The translations under genes were made by a program, and so were the position numbers. From NCBI GenBank assembly GCA_013112685.1, contig JABFGC010000001.1, forward strand, positions 620,001 to 684,000: a stretch of DNA of 64,000 bases. Direction: 5' to 3'. Positions within the stretch are counted from its first letter, which is position 1; each line of letters begins with the position of its first letter. The notes below the pieces were generated by a model. The model saw only the letters and a list, made by a program, of their open reading frames with translations, was not told the origin of the DNA and made no database searches. This document shows positions 26,241 through 35,567 of the stretch, piece by piece. Origin of the DNA: Chloroflexota bacterium (GTDB lineage Bacteria > Chloroflexota > Anaerolineae > Anaerolineales > Villigracilaceae).

Positions 26241-26426
26241 TTATCCTCTCGATCTCAAGAAATACCCGACTGCAGCGGCAATAACGCCTGTTGCCGCACC
26301 GATGATTTGTCTGTAGCCAAAAGAGCTGGGGTCTCCTCCGATTCCGATCAAATCGGCGGTGAGGGATGCAATTAATAGTATTACCCCCGCAGTCAGTAAA
26401 ACAATGCCAATGGTCTTTTTGTCCAT
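26241..26426 (-). CDS. small two-helix membrane protein
   Basis: A 61-residue protein with two hydrophobic helices (about 6-26 and 40-56) joined by a Gly/Pro-containing loop (GIGGDPSSFGYRQ) and ending in RSRG. A good Shine-Dalgarno AAGGAGCG precedes the ATG. No family recognised. Confidence 0.6.
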   Translation of the reverse strand: MDKKTIGIVLLTAGVILLIASLTADLIGIGGDPSSFGYRQIIGAATGVIAAAVGYFLRSRG

Positions 26427-26505
26427 AGTGCGCTCCTTTTCAGAACGAAAAACTGTTAAACCATTATAGCATCCAGGTCAAGTCGTTGCATGAAACCGGT
26501 GAAGG

Positions 26506-27297
26506 TCAAATTTTCCCCGCCTGCTTCACCAGCCATTTCTCCAATTCAGGGATATTTTCACTCAACCGCGCGCCTGCTACAATAGGCAGCCAGCGGCGGT
26601 ATTCCTCATAGCCGCCGGGTTCGAGGCGAAAGTATTCCCGCAGATAAGCGGAGTGGAACGTGCGCACGAAAACTTTCAACAGCGGGTTGGGGACCTGCAA
26701 ACTCGCCGCTGCGCCGAGCAGGATGATGCTCGTCCGCGCCACATCGGCGAGCGGGTTGCCGCGCGAGGCGTCAATCCAGTCAATGACGGCGGCGTTGCTC
26801 CCATCCACCAGGACGTTGGCGGGATGGAAATCGCCGTGACAGACGCGGTCGCCTTCGGGGAGGGAAAGCAATGAGTTGGAAAGAGCAGTTTTGAGCGGAG
26901 TCGGAAGCGCGTCTGCGTGCCGAAGTTTGTAATCCAGTTTCCTGCGCTGGTCGGGAACATCCACATCGAAAACGCATCCGTGCATCTGGACATGGAGACG
27001 GGCGAGCATGCGGGCGTGGGAGAAGACCATCCAGGGTTTGCGCTGGAACATCGTCAGCATCGAGTCGCCGCGCACACGTTCGTAGATCAAGCCGTTGCGT
27101 CCATCCACTTGAACCAGTTCGCGTACCGCAGGCGATTTGACCCCGCTGGCATGGACGGCGCGCGCGATTCTCAATTCGTATTGGATGTCTTCGAGGGGAA
27201 ACCAGTTGTGAAACAACTTGAGGATGTGATCCTCGTCCCAATCGAAAACGTCGGCGGTGCGCCCGCGGGCGAGGGGTCGATCGGGAAGGGGCTGCAT
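26506..27297 (-). CDS. aminoglycoside-phosphotransferase-like kinase
   Basis: A 263-residue kinase-fold protein of the APH family. N-terminal lobe ADVFDWDEDHILKLF with the ATP-binding Lys, then catalytic loop CHGDFHPANVLVD, and metal-binding DWIDAS. Family members phosphorylate antibiotics, sugars or choline; no substrate can be named, and with no resistance context a metabolic role is as likely. The start codon lies exactly 6 nt after an extended -10 TGCGATAAT (GATAAT at 27304-27309 on the minus strand), with no Shine-Dalgarno, so the mRNA is probably leaderless. It is divergent from the TetR gene. Confidence 0.82.
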   Translation of the reverse strand: MQPLPDRPLARGRTADVFDWDEDHILKLFHNWFPLEDIQYELRIARAVHASGVKSPAVRELVQVDGRNGLIYERVRGDSMLTMFQRKPWMVFSHARMLARLHVQMHGCVFDVDVPDQRRKLDYKLRHADALPTPLKTALSNSLLSLPEGDRVCHGDFHPANVLVDGSNAAVIDWIDASRGNPLADVARTSIILLGAAASLQVPNPLLKVFVRTFHSAYLREYFRLEPGGYEEYRRWLPIVAGARLSENIPELEKWLVKQAGKI

Positions 27298-27333
27298 GCC
27301 CCGATTATCGCATACTCCCGGTGAAATTCGGTC

Positions 27334-27362
27334 TTGACAACTTACTAACTAGTAAGTAAAAT
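27334..27362 (+). promoter_or_regulatory. tetR promoter with operator in the spacer
   Basis: TTGACA (27334-27339), 17-bp spacer, TAAAAT (27357-27362). The palindrome ACTTAC-N6-GTAAGT (27340-27357) fills the spacer. The start codon at 27369 lies 6 nt after the -10, predicting a leaderless mRNA. Same operator at 27960-27977. Confidence 0.75.
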
Positions 27363-27368
27363 TTGGGT

Positions 27369-27942
27369 ATGGTACGAAGCCCGAACACCAAACGCGCGAT
27401 CATGGACCTGGCAGAAGTCTTGCTCCACGACAAGGGCTATAACGGCTTCAGTTACGCCGATATTTCGTCGGAACTGGGCATGAAGAACGCTGCCGTCCAT
27501 TATCACTTCCGCACCAAGGAAGAACTGGCGGGCACCGTCATCCAACGCTACCGCGACCGGTTCAAGTTATGGGTCAACAACGCGCGTGTGAAGGACCTTT
27601 CGCCCGAAAAGAAACTGGATTGGTTCTTCAGCATTTACACGAACATGCGCGCCGATAACGGCAAGGTCTGCCTGGCAGGTTCGTTGGAAACCGAATTCAA
27701 TTCCATCCCCGATGCTGTGCGATCCCAGACCGAAGCGATGACGAAGGAATTCCTCGAATGGCTGGAAGCCACGCTTCAGGAGGGACGCGAGGCGGGCGTG
27801 TTCCACTTCAACGGTTCCGCGGCGGACAAAGCCGCACTGATCCTTGCCAGCCTGCAAGGGAGCGCTCCAAATGGCGCGCGCGCTCGGAACGAAAAAGTTC
27901 AATGCCGTGATGCAGCAGCACAAGCAGGACCTGCTTGCTTAA
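27369..27942 (+). CDS. TetR family repressor (frameshift near C-terminus)
   Basis: TetR/AcrR-type regulator. HTH region in AIMDLAEVLLHDKGYNGFSYADISSELGMKNAAVHYHFRTKEEL (residues about 11-55), with YHFRTKE typical of the family. The C-terminal domain reads to LASLQG near residue 164, then breaks; in the next frame ALQMARALGTKKFNAV continues to a stop at 27940-27942. One extra base near 27858-27861 explains this, so the true protein is about 190 residues. Two copies of the operator ACTTAC-N6-GTAAGT, one in its own promoter and one before the hydrolase gene, indicate autoregulation and control of the hydrolase. Confidence 0.85.
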
Positions 27943-27959
27943 TTTTTTTTGTCGTCGAA

Positions 27960-27977
27960 ACTTACCAGGTAGTAAGT
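27960..27977 (+). promoter_or_regulatory. second TetR operator, before hydrolase gene
   Basis: ACTTAC-N6-GTAAGT, the same 18-bp palindrome as at 27340-27357, overlapping a TATTTT -10-like box (27977-27982). Confidence 0.7.
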
Positions 27978-27994
27978 ATTTTACAGGAGAAACC

Positions 27995-28804
27995 ATGTCC
28001 ACCCAAACACCCCCCATCGAATCGCAAGCCATTCTCAAGAAAGTCTATCGCGCATTCTTCAGCCCCGGCAAATACGAAACGAAATCGGCGGATGAAGCCA
28101 TCCTCGCGCGCGGGAACACGTATCGCATCCCGTTCGAGGGCGGCGAACTTGCCGTCACCACCTGGGGCGATGATTCAAATCCCGCCGTTTTGCTCATGCA
28201 CGGCTGGGGCGGGAGCCGCGCACAAATGACGGGCTTCGTGGATCCCCTGCTCGATGCAGGCTATCGCGTGGTGGCTTATGACCAGCCCGCGCACGGAGAA
28301 TCGGACGGAACCACAACCAACCTTCTGGAGATCACACCGACAATGGATTTGATCCTCGAACAGGAAGGACCGTTCGATGTCATCCTCGCCCACTCGTTCG
28401 GAACTTTGATCACGTCCTATGCGCTGGCGAAGCGAAACTTCCCGCCTCCTTCCAAATTGGTGTACTTTGGCGCGTTCAACCGGCTGATGGACGCCCTTCC
28501 GCGTTTTCAGGTCATCGCCCAATTGCCGGATGAAATCATCCAAGGTCTGGGCGCGATGATTTACGAAACGTTCGGGAAAGACGTACTGGAGTCCATTGTG
28601 AACGAGTCGCTGGTTCAAACCATCCATGTCCCCGCTTTGATGTTCCACGACAAATCCGATAACGTCACACCGGTGGAGGACAGCCGCGCCATCGCCCGCG
28701 TATGGAAGAGCGTGCGGTACGTCGAAACCGATGGGCTGGGTCATCGCGGCGCGCTGCAATCGAAGGAAATCTTTGAGCAGGTCATAAGCTTTTTGAAAGG
28801 CTGA
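27995..28804 (+). CDS. alpha/beta hydrolase
   Basis: A 269-residue serine hydrolase. Oxyanion loop LLMHGWGGSRAQM, nucleophile Ser in LAHSFGTL, Asp in FHDKSDNVTP and His in GLGHRGAL complete the catalytic triad in the normal order. An acid-lipase-like or esterase role is likely; substrate unknown. The ATG at 27995 follows AGGAG by 5 nt, so unlike tetR this mRNA has a leader. Control by the adjacent TetR protein is inferred from the shared operator. A strong terminator follows. Confidence 0.85.
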   Translation: MSTQTPPIESQAILKKVYRAFFSPGKYETKSADEAILARGNTYRIPFEGGELAVTTWGDDSNPAVLLMHGWGGSRAQMTGFVDPLLDAGYRVVAYDQPAHGESDGTTTNLLEITPTMDLILEQEGPFDVILAHSFGTLITSYALAKRNFPPPSKLVYFGAFNRLMDALPRFQVIAQLPDEIIQGLGAMIYETFGKDVLESIVNESLVQTIHVPALMFHDKSDNVTPVEDSRAIARVWKSVRYVETDGLGHRGALQSKEIFEQVISFLKG

Positions 28805-28812
28805 TGAAAACA

Positions 28813-28846
28813 ACAGGCGGACAAAATGTCCGCCTGTCTGTTTTTT
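28813..28846 (+). terminator. strong rho-independent terminator
   Basis: An 11-bp stem ACAGGCGGACA / TGTCCGCCTGT (28813-28823, 28827-28837), AAA loop, then CTGTTTTTT. Confidence 0.9.
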
Positions 28847-29130
28847 AATTACAGGATGCCTTTCGCTGTCTCCACGCTGTGACCCAATCCACACCCGCCT
28901 CACGCGGACGGGAGGACCGATTCTCGAACCGATATTTTCCCCTGCCCTTTGAGATGAGCGCTCCGCCCGTGACGAATACGATCAGCGACCCAAGCAGGAC
29001 CATCCACCAAAACGGTGACGAGGGCAGCGGGTGAGGGCTTCGGAAACCGCCGCCGCAACCAGACCCACATACGACCAGTTCATGAAGACGAACGTTCTAA
29101 ACGGACGCAGAACGAAATACATCCTTCCGG
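28845..29130 (-). pseudogene. degraded C-terminal part of a membrane protein
   Basis: Minus-strand reading gives RMYFVLRPFRTFVFMNWSYV and GLVAAAVSEAL, then after a frame break near 29025 FWWMVLLGSLIVFVTGGALISKG and a charged tail ending at TAA (28845-28847). These look like two or three membrane helices of one protein whose N-terminal part is absent. No family named. This fills the otherwise gene-free stretch between 28847 and 29231. Confidence 0.45.
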
Positions 29131-29154
29131 GGGATGGTTTTCCCGCAGCCCCGT

Positions 29155-29192
29155 TACAAAAAACAGACTACGCACATCGCGCAGTCTGTTTG
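29155..29192 (-). terminator. terminator of the lipoprotein gene
   Basis: Stem AAACAGACT ... AGTCTGTTT with GC-rich inner pairs, followed on the minus strand by TTTTTTGT. Confidence 0.8.
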
Positions 29193-29231
29193 AAACTCAC
29201 AAATTGGCGGACGCAAGCCAATGGGGACGGG

Positions 29232-29819
29232 TCACTTTACGGTCACGGTAAATGTAAAGGTATTGGTCGTTCCTTCGGGACTGAACCAGTTGCCGCTCGC
29301 GCCGAACTGAAAGACCTGACCCGCGGCAAATGTGTAACTCATCGTTCCACTGCTGCCGCGCGGAAGGTCGTATAGCGTGGCGACCGAATCCAGTGCGCGC
29401 CCTTCGGTTGGGATGGGCACACCCTCCGGGAACAGGTCGAATGAAGCGTCGCTTTCGCCTGTGCCCAGGGTGATTTCGAACGTGATCGTGCCGCCGTTTT
29501 GAAAATCGCGGGTGTCAACCAGGAACAACGTATATTTTTGCTTTTCCCTGCCCGGCGCAACCAGTTCGCCTTCCGCCGATGCGCTCGGCTGACTGCGCGT
29601 GAGCACAAGGGTGCGCGGCTCGTCCGGGCTTGCAGATGGGACGGCGGTGGGCGGTTCGCTTGTCGGCGTGGCGGGAGGCGGCGATGTAGGCATCGGTGTA
29701 TCGGTACTGACGGGCTGCGGCGAAAACCCGCAGGCGATTCCAGAGAGGATCAACGTGACTCCAGCAAAAACAGGGACGAGCAAGCCGGTCATCCGTTTGC
29801 GGAAATTTCTCCAAAACAT
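29232..29819 (-). CDS. lipoprotein of unknown function
   Basis: A 195-residue exported protein. Long N-region, hydrophobic helix, lipobox-like LSGIAC ending at residue 30, then a Pro/Thr/Ser tether (about 33-68) and a beta-rich domain (RTLVLTRSQPSASAEGE onward). The end GNWFSPEGTTNTFTFTVTV suggests an Ig-like or pre-peptidase-type sandwich. No catalytic motif. Its own terminator follows directly. The putative membrane-protein remnant lies downstream. Confidence 0.65.
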   Translation of the reverse strand: MFWRNFRKRMTGLLVPVFAGVTLILSGIACGFSPQPVSTDTPMPTSPPPATPTSEPPTAVPSASPDEPRTLVLTRSQPSASAEGELVAPGREKQKYTLFLVDTRDFQNGGTITFEITLGTGESDASFDLFPEGVPIPTEGRALDSVATLYDLPRGSSGTMSYTFAAGQVFQFGASGNWFSPEGTTNTFTFTVTVK

Positions 29820-29951
29820 GAACAGTAAATCTCCTTTCGATTGAATTTGAGGAAAGCGTAGTAAATCGTTTGGCTCGCATCCACAGGCGCTTGAAAATTA
29901 TACAGAAAAAGGAATGAAAAACAAATGGCAATGAATTCCGAGTTTTGGAAA

Positions 29952-29983
29952 GCAAAACGGGGCGGTTCGTATGAACCGCCCCG
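29952..29983 (-). terminator. terminator of the 89-residue protein gene
   Basis: An 11-bp GC-rich stem CGGGGCGGTTC / GAACCGCCCCG (29958-29968, 29973-29983), GTAT loop, followed on the minus strand by TTTTGCTTT. Confidence 0.75.
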
Positions 29984-30110
29984 CCGCATTGGGCGCGATT
30001 TTATTGGACTTCATCGGAACGAACTGTTTCCCCACGAAGTTCACGAATTTCTTTTGCTTTTTCGTGAACATTCGTGTTCTTCATGGATTCCCTTTTATTT
30101 TCGATAAGGT
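29984..30110. repeat. CACGAAGTTCACGAATTTC repeat
   Basis: Imperfect inverted repeat of CACGAA / TTCGTG units (CACGAAGTTCACGAATTTC ... TTTCGTGAACATTCGTG). No gene. Confidence 0.55.
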
Positions 30111-30380
30111 CTATTCTTCAGGGTTGACGTGATAGTCGGATTCGCAATCGCGCCCGCCGCCCTCGCCTTTAGGGTAGGTCTTGGGAATCGCCTGGAATGA
30201 TTCCTGTTCGGGGGCGTTCTGTTCCACCAGCGGATTGACCAACCCGCCGCCGAGAACATACATTCCCAGCGCATCCTTCTGGACGTTCGCCGATACGGCT
30301 CGCACGCTCATGAACACTCCGGCGACGACCCCAATGCAGAGCAACAGCGTAAGGACAACTCGTGTGGTTAACCTGGACAT
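30111..30380 (-). CDS. small exported protein of unknown function
   Basis: An 89-residue protein with an N-terminal membrane or signal helix (VVLTLLLCIGVVAGVFMSV, about 8-26) and a polar tail containing GMYVLGGGLVNPLVEQNAPEQ and a Gly-rich GEGGGRDCESDYH. One Cys lies in each part. AAGGAG lies 9 nt before the ATG. No family recognised. Confidence 0.55.
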   Translation of the reverse strand: MSRLTTRVVLTLLLCIGVVAGVFMSVRAVSANVQKDALGMYVLGGGLVNPLVEQNAPEQESFQAIPKTYPKGEGGGRDCESDYHVNPEE

Positions 30381-30638
30381 ACTATCTTCTCCTTGTCATC
30401 TGTCTGGCATTGACGGAAAGAGCGATGCACGAATTGGCTGATATTCATTTCCCCATGACGGTGAGAATTATACCCAACCTTATCCAATTTGGGGAAATAC
30501 TTATATCCTTCTAATTCACGCCCGCACCCAAGCAACATGAAGGTGCAGGGCAATTTAGCAAATTGCCCCTGGCAAGATGGCATCTTGCCCTGCAATACCG
30601 TTGATGTATCAGCGCCCAAAGGGCATGAGGATGAGGAT

Positions 30639-33600
30639 TTAGAACCCTTCCAGTTTGCTCAGGTCTGCAATGCCTTTGGACAAACCGGCAATCTGCCCCA
30701 CCAGCGCCAGGCGGTTCCGCCGCACTTTTTCATCCTCCGCCATCACCAGCACCTTGTCGAAAAAGGCGTTGATGGATGGGATGAGTTTCACCACGATGTT
30801 GAGGAATTCATCAACAGACGATGGACGATTGACGACGGACGATTGAAGGGCTTTATACAAGTCTTTTTCTTCCTTTTCGATGAAGGCTTTATCGTCAATG
30901 GTCAACGGTCTATCGTCCAAATTCGCGGGGCGGATGATGCGGACACATCTTGCGAACGCGGGCAATATCGCCGACCAATCCTCGCGTCCCACCCAGACGG
31001 ATAGTTGTTTCACCGCCCGAGCCGCAGCCGCCGGGTTGGCAGATTGTTCCGCAAGCACCGCATCCACGACGTCGTAGCGATAGCCCATCTCTTTCAATGC
31101 CACGGACAAACGCCCTGCGATGAATTCCAAAATCTGCTTTTGCACTTCATCTTTTACTTCGATGGGCTGGGTCTTGGCAGATTTTTTCACCGCATCGGCA
31201 AGGTCGAAGTCCACGTCATGCTCGATGAGCGGTTGGACGACTCCGATCGCCGCGCGCCTTAACCCAAACGGGTCTTTCGCGCCGGTGGGAGCGAGCCCCG
31301 CCGCGAAGAGACCAACCAACGAATCGAGCCTGTCAGCCAAGGCGATGACAAGTCCCGGTTTCGTTTGAGGGACGGTTTGATATTGCTCGCCAATCGCAGC
31401 CGCCACTTCTTTTTTCTCGCCGCTTCGCAGGGCATATTCGCGCCCGATGATCCCTTGCAGCGAGGTCATTTCGGTGACCATTTGCGTGACAAGATCGGCT
31501 TTCATCAAATGCGCGGCGCGGCGGGCGAAGATAGCTTCGTCGTTTTCGAGTTTTAACATCGGAATCAGGTCATTGACCAGTTTCTTGATTCGTTCGGATT
31601 TATCGAGCATGGAGCCGAGTTTGGTATGGAAGGTCAAGCCAGCCAGTTTCGGGCGGTATTCTTCGAGTTTGAGTTTGACATCCTCGCGGACGAAGAAGTT
31701 GGCGTCGGCAAAGCGCGCGCCGAGGACGTGTTCGTTCCCTTCGCGGACGGTGTCAATGTGGATGTCGTCTCCGTTGCGGATGGCGATGAAGTGAGGGAGT
31801 AATTGGTAATTGGTAATTGGGTGATTGGCGGCTTGCCCTGAGCGCGTCGAAGAGTTGGCAACAGGAAAATATCTCTGGTGCTTTTTCATCACCGAGATCA
31901 AAACGTCTTTTGGCAGTTGCAGAAATTCGGGGTCAAAACCGCCCATGACGGCGGTGGGCATTTCGACCAGGTTGGCAACCTCGCTCAGCAAATCCTCTTC
32001 GATGATGGCTTCGCCGCCGACCAACGACGCGGCTTGTTTGACCTGCTCCAGGATGGAGGCTTTGCGTTCCTCTTTGTCGAGGATAATCCCCGCTTCCCGA
32101 ATCACATCGAAATATTTATCGGCAGAAGGGATTTTGATCTCTGGCGAGTCGTAGGGGCGGAGTCCGCGAGAGACATTGCCGCTCACCACACCCGCATATT
32201 CGAATGGGATGACCATGTCGCCGAGCAGGGCAACATACCAGCGAATGGGGCGCGAGAATGAAACGCCAGAGTCATTCCATCGCATTGATTTTTCAAACTT
32301 GATGCTTTCGACCAACTTGGGCAGCGCTTCGGCGAGGACTTCGGGAGTCGGGTGTCCCTTTTGCTGGACGACAGCGAAGACGTATTTACCGCCGCCCTCT
32401 TCGCGGACTTGGAGGTCTTCGACGTTGACACCGTTCTTTTTGGCGAAGCCAATCGCGGCAGGTGTGTAGGTCGAGATATTATCTCGACCTACGACAAAGG
32501 CTTTATCGGCGGGCGGACCTTTGACGAGGTCTTCGCGGTCAGGCTGGGAGGGAGATAAGGCTTCAATGGAAACAACGAGCCGCCTCGGGGTCGTAAAGAT
32601 GCGGACGTCGCTGTGGTCGAGTCGCAATTCATCGAGCAGAGTCGGAATTCGTTGGGTGAGTTGTTCGTGGGCGGAATCCACATCGCTGGCGGGTAATTCT
32701 TCGACACCGATTTCCAGTAAGAAAGGTAATGGGGAATGGGGAATAGGAAGGGATGCCTTGCCCAAGGCACTATTCCCTATTCCCTTTTCTTTCAATAGCG
32801 GATACTCCAGCCCTTTACGCTGCTCTTCATACGATTCCGCCACCTTGCGCGCCAGTTCGCGCATTCTTCTGAAAAACGCCTGCCGTTCGGCAACACTGAT
32901 CGCGCCGCGCGTGTCGAGGATATTGAAGGAGTGCGAGCATTTGAGGACGTAATCATGCGCAGGGACGATAAGCCCTTGCGCGAGGCAGGCGTCGGCTTCG
33001 GCGGAGAAGAGGTCGTACATCTGGCGGACGCGCTCGACATCCGCGATTTCGAAATAATACTTCGAGTGTTCGAACTCTTCCTGACGGCGGATCTCACCGT
33101 AGGAAATACCAGCGCCATATTCTTTATCCCAGATGGCTCCGGTGGCGCCTGCGGCGCCATTGATCCCGATCAGGATGCGTTCGAGACCGTAGGTGATCTC
33201 AACCGAGACGGGGTCGAGCGTCACGCCGCCCATCTGCTGGAAGTAAGTGAACTGCGTGATCTCCTGTCCGTCGAGCCAGACCTCCCAGCCCAAGCCCCAA
33301 GCGGAGATGGCGGGCTGTTCCCAGTTATCTTCCACGAAGCGGATGTCGTGCTGGCGCGGGTCGATGCCGAGGGCTTTGAGCGACTCGAGGTAGAGTTCCT
33401 GCGGGTTGCCGGGATCGGGCTTGAGGATGACCTGAAATTGGGTGTGAAGTTGAAAGCGGTTGGGGTTCTCGCCGTAACGTCCGTCATCGGGACGCACAGA
33501 CGGCTCGACGTAGGCAACATTCCACGGCCGGGACCCTAGCACGCGCAGGAAGGTGTTGGGGTTCATCGTCCCTGCACCGACCTGGGTGTAGTAGGGTTGG

Positions 33601-33674
33601 GTGATGAGACAGCCGTGGTCAGACCAGAATTGTTGGAGTTTGAGGATGATAGATTGGAAGGAGGATTTGGTCAT
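30639..33674 (-). CDS. glyS: glycine--tRNA ligase, fused alpha and beta subunits
   Basis: Charges tRNA-Gly. The 1011-residue chain joins GlyQ (about 1-290: [19 protein letters not shown], then [36 protein letters not shown]) to GlyS (about 315-1011: [44 protein letters not shown] HD region, and C-terminal [16 protein letters not shown]). Such fusions are known, for example in Chlamydia. Three segments are not found in relatives and are encoded by dispersed repeats: about 294-315 at the alpha/beta junction, 605-626 and 920-955. A -10 box TATAAT (33730-33735, minus) is separated from the start by a fourth repeat. Confidence 0.93.
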   Translation of the reverse strand: MTKSSFQSIILKLQQFWSDHGCLITQPYYTQVGAGTMNPNTFLRVLGSRPWNVAYVEPSVRPDDGRYGENPNRFQLHTQFQVILKPDPGNPQELYLESLKALGIDPRQHDIRFVEDNWEQPAISAWGLGWEVWLDGQEITQFTYFQQMGGVTLDPVSVEITYGLERILIGINGAAGATGAIWDKEYGAGISYGEIRRQEEFEHSKYYFEIADVERVRQMYDLFSAEADACLAQGLIVPAHDYVLKCSHSFNILDTRGAISVAERQAFFRRMRELARKVAESYEEQRKGLEYPLLKEKGIGNSALGKASLPIPHSPLPFLLEIGVEELPASDVDSAHEQLTQRIPTLLDELRLDHSDVRIFTTPRRLVVSIEALSPSQPDREDLVKGPPADKAFVVGRDNISTYTPAAIGFAKKNGVNVEDLQVREEGGGKYVFAVVQQKGHPTPEVLAEALPKLVESIKFEKSMRWNDSGVSFSRPIRWYVALLGDMVIPFEYAGVVSGNVSRGLRPYDSPEIKIPSADKYFDVIREAGIILDKEERKASILEQVKQAASLVGGEAIIEEDLLSEVANLVEMPTAVMGGFDPEFLQLPKDVLISVMKKHQRYFPVANSSTRSGQAANHPITNYQLLPHFIAIRNGDDIHIDTVREGNEHVLGARFADANFFVREDVKLKLEEYRPKLAGLTFHTKLGSMLDKSERIKKLVNDLIPMLKLENDEAIFARRAAHLMKADLVTQMVTEMTSLQGIIGREYALRSGEKKEVAAAIGEQYQTVPQTKPGLVIALADRLDSLVGLFAAGLAPTGAKDPFGLRRAAIGVVQPLIEHDVDFDLADAVKKSAKTQPIEVKDEVQKQILEFIAGRLSVALKEMGYRYDVVDAVLAEQSANPAAAARAVKQLSVWVGREDWSAILPAFARCVRIIRPANLDDRPLTIDDKAFIEKEEKDLYKALQSSVVNRPSSVDEFLNIVVKLIPSINAFFDKVLVMAEDEKVRRNRLALVGQIAGLSKGIADLSKLEGF
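30812..30915. repeat. in-frame GACGATGG repeat in glyS
   Basis: Arms ACAGACGATGGACGATTGACG and CGTCAATGGTCAACGGTCTATCGTCC flank a short unrelated stretch; this encodes about residues 920-955 of GlyS. Confidence 0.8.
31795..31858. repeat. in-frame AATTGGTAATTGG repeat in glyS
   Basis: GGAGTAATTGGTAATTGGTA and TGCCCTGAGCGCGTCGAAG-type sequence inserted between HQRYFPV and LLPHFIA, which are adjacent or close in relatives. Confidence 0.75.
32729..32792. repeat. in-frame GGGAATGGGGAATAGG repeat in glyS
   Basis: GGGGAATGGGGAATAGGAAG and its inverted copy CACTATTCCCTATTCCC flank TGCCTTGCCCAAGGCA. It lies at the join between the GlyQ and GlyS parts. Confidence 0.8.
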
Positions 33675-33720
33675 TGGAGGATTGGAGACTGGAGAATTGG
33701 AGATTGGGTAATTAGGTAAT
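33672..33720. repeat. ATTGGAGATTGGAGACTGG repeat in glyS 5' leader
   Basis: Seven to eight units of ATTGGAG / ACTGGAG / AATTAGGT between the -10 box and the glyS start; complementary to 23136-23215. Confidence 0.75.
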
Positions 33721-33833
33721 TGCGAGGGGATTATAACTGATGGTTAATGGAAGATGGAGAATGGGGCGGTGTCCATTCTCCATCTTTTTGCGGTACGGGC
33801 GTTGGTTCTGTTTAAGGGGGTTTGGGTTTACGC

Positions 33834-35501
33834 CTATGGAGTTGCGTCACGTGCGCATCGGAAGCCTTGGTCATCTAGCCCCCATGGGTAATTTTTCATG
33901 GCATCAAATTGCGTCAAATCGCGATGAATGATTCCATGAAAATAACTTCCCCGGCTTGCTCGCACTCCAGGAATTAATAGGTTTTCGCGTCCATCATGTA
34001 GATACGGATATGCATAAGCCAAACTACTTACCCACTCTGCTACGTTACCAAACATATCATAAACGCCATATATACTCTTGCCATACTCATAACTACCGAT
34101 CTCTAACAATCGATCGTCATAATCTCCAAGACAAAAATTGTCGAGTTGCGTTTCATTATCCCAGCCCAAATACAAATTTGCCTTACTGCAATCTTCACCT
34201 TCGCCCCAAGGATATGTACGCCCGTCTGTCCCACGAGCAGCTTTTTCCCATTCTGCCTCCGTGGGAAGACGAGCCCCACGCCAATTACAAAATGTTACTG
34301 CCATGTCCCAGTGAATATATCCTGCAGGGTATTGCTCGTTAACAGAACTTCCATTTTCATAGTAATAATTCTCATCGGGTGGCGGTTTACAATAACCGGC
34401 ACCTATACAAGCTTTGTAAAGAGCTATGGTCACCTCGTATTTGTCTATGTAAAAGGCTTCCAAGTAAACTGTATGAGCAGGCGCGGCATTCCAAACCTCC
34501 TCATCATCACTTCCCATTATAAATGCACCTGCTGGCACAAGTACCATTGACACGCCCTTGGCATCCGTGATTTCAGTTGGCAAAGATGCTGGCGTTAGTG
34601 CAAAGACAGGAGTTGATGTTAATTTTGGTGCTGTAGTTACACTTGGTTCAACAGTATTTTGAGGCAAAGCAGCGTTTGCTTGCGTCTGAGTAATTTCAGG
34701 TGTTGGCAGTTCAGCAGATGAAGGATTATTCAATGATAATAAGAGGATTATTCCGAGCGCCAGAACAATAAAGCCTCCAATCCAATAAACAATTTGACCT
34801 CCTCCTTTTAGCTTTATGGTCGCAGGTTTCTCTTCTTTTTTCTCGGTTTCACGCCTAGCTTTTTCTCTGGCTTCGCGAGCCTGTTTTTCACGAAATTCTT
34901 TTTCTTTCCGTTCTCGTTCAGCACGTTCAGTGGCCTGGCGTTCTGCTTTGTCTTTTGCAGCTTTTTGTCTCGCTAACTCTTCAGCTTCCAGCCGCGCTTT
35001 TTCGGTAGCCTCTTTTTCTGCCTTCTCACGGACTAGATTTTCTTCTTCAACATCCTTCTTGGAAACCTCAACTGTTGACCGTTCCAACTGCGAGGCACGG
35101 AATTTCAGCGCCTTCATCATCTTGGCATAGCCAGATTCAACCGTCAAATCCACCCATTGATAGCGACTCAAGGTAAATGGGACTTCACATTCCTCAAACT
35201 TGACGGGAATTAGGAAAATCCGTCCCTCCGGCATTTCGAGAGCTTTATCCAAGGCAAATTTGATTTCCTTTTGAATGTAGCCTTCTCGATCTATTGAATT
35301 TTTCGTTAGACAAATGATGATTGCATCCGAAGTTGCTATTGCTTTTGGGATTTCGACTTGCCAGTCCTGCCCACCCACCAAATGTTCTTCATCAAACCAA
35401 GGATTGATTCCCCGCCTTTTCAGGTAGCGATACAGTTCACGGACTTTTGGCTTGTCCGTGGATGCATGGCAGAGGAAGACTTTTAGAGGGCGTTTGTCCA
35501 T
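33834..35501 (-). CDS. TIR - coiled coil - membrane helix - FGE-like protein
   Basis: A 555-residue four-part protein. TIR domain 5-120 (PLKVFLCHASTDK, INPWFDEEHLVGGQDW, candidate NADase Glu at 79 in QKEIKFAL). Charged coiled coil rich in Glu/Lys/Arg/Ala at about 135-225. One membrane helix at 235-256. Pro/Thr linker 260-305. FGE-sulfatase/SUMF1-type domain 310-555 (VLVPAGAFIMGS, GARLPTEAEWEKAARG, MFGNVAEWVSS, DQGFRCARD). The membrane helix puts the TIR domain inside and the FGE-like domain outside. The FGE part lacks the paired active-site cysteines in the usual place, so a binding role is as likely as catalysis. The start at 35501 has no Shine-Dalgarno. It resembles a receptor-type immune or signalling protein, which is an inference. 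Confidence 0.85.
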   Translation of the reverse strand: MDKRPLKVFLCHASTDKPKVRELYRYLKRRGINPWFDEEHLVGGQDWQVEIPKAIATSDAIIICLTKNSIDREGYIQKEIKFALDKALEMPEGRIFLIPVKFEECEVPFTLSRYQWVDLTVESGYAKMMKALKFRASQLERSTVEVSKKDVEEENLVREKAEKEATEKARLEAEELARQKAAKDKAERQATERAERERKEKEFREKQAREAREKARRETEKKEEKPATIKLKGGGQIVYWIGGFIVLALGIILLLSLNNPSSAELPTPEITQTQANAALPQNTVEPSVTTAPKLTSTPVFALTPASLPTEITDAKGVSMVLVPAGAFIMGSDDEEVWNAAPAHTVYLEAFYIDKYEVTIALYKACIGAGYCKPPPDENYYYENGSSVNEQYPAGYIHWDMAVTFCNWRGARLPTEAEWEKAARGTDGRTYPWGEGEDCSKANLYLGWDNETQLDNFCLGDYDDRLLEIGSYEYGKSIYGVYDMFGNVAEWVSSLAYAYPYLHDGRENLLIPGVRASRGSYFHGIIHRDLTQFDAMKNYPWGLDDQGFRCARDATP

Positions 35502-35530
35502 AAGGATGAAGGCAGAATGATGAAGGATGA

Positions 35531-35562
35531 AAAAAACGACGAACCAGAGCAATTCGTCGTTT
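35531..35562 (-). terminator. terminator of the DUF433/DUF5615 pair
   Basis: Stem AAACGACGAA / TTCGTCGTTT (35534-35543, 35553-35562) with a T-run on the minus strand, separating this pair from the TIR-FGE gene. Confidence 0.8.
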
Positions 35563-35567
35563 CGATT

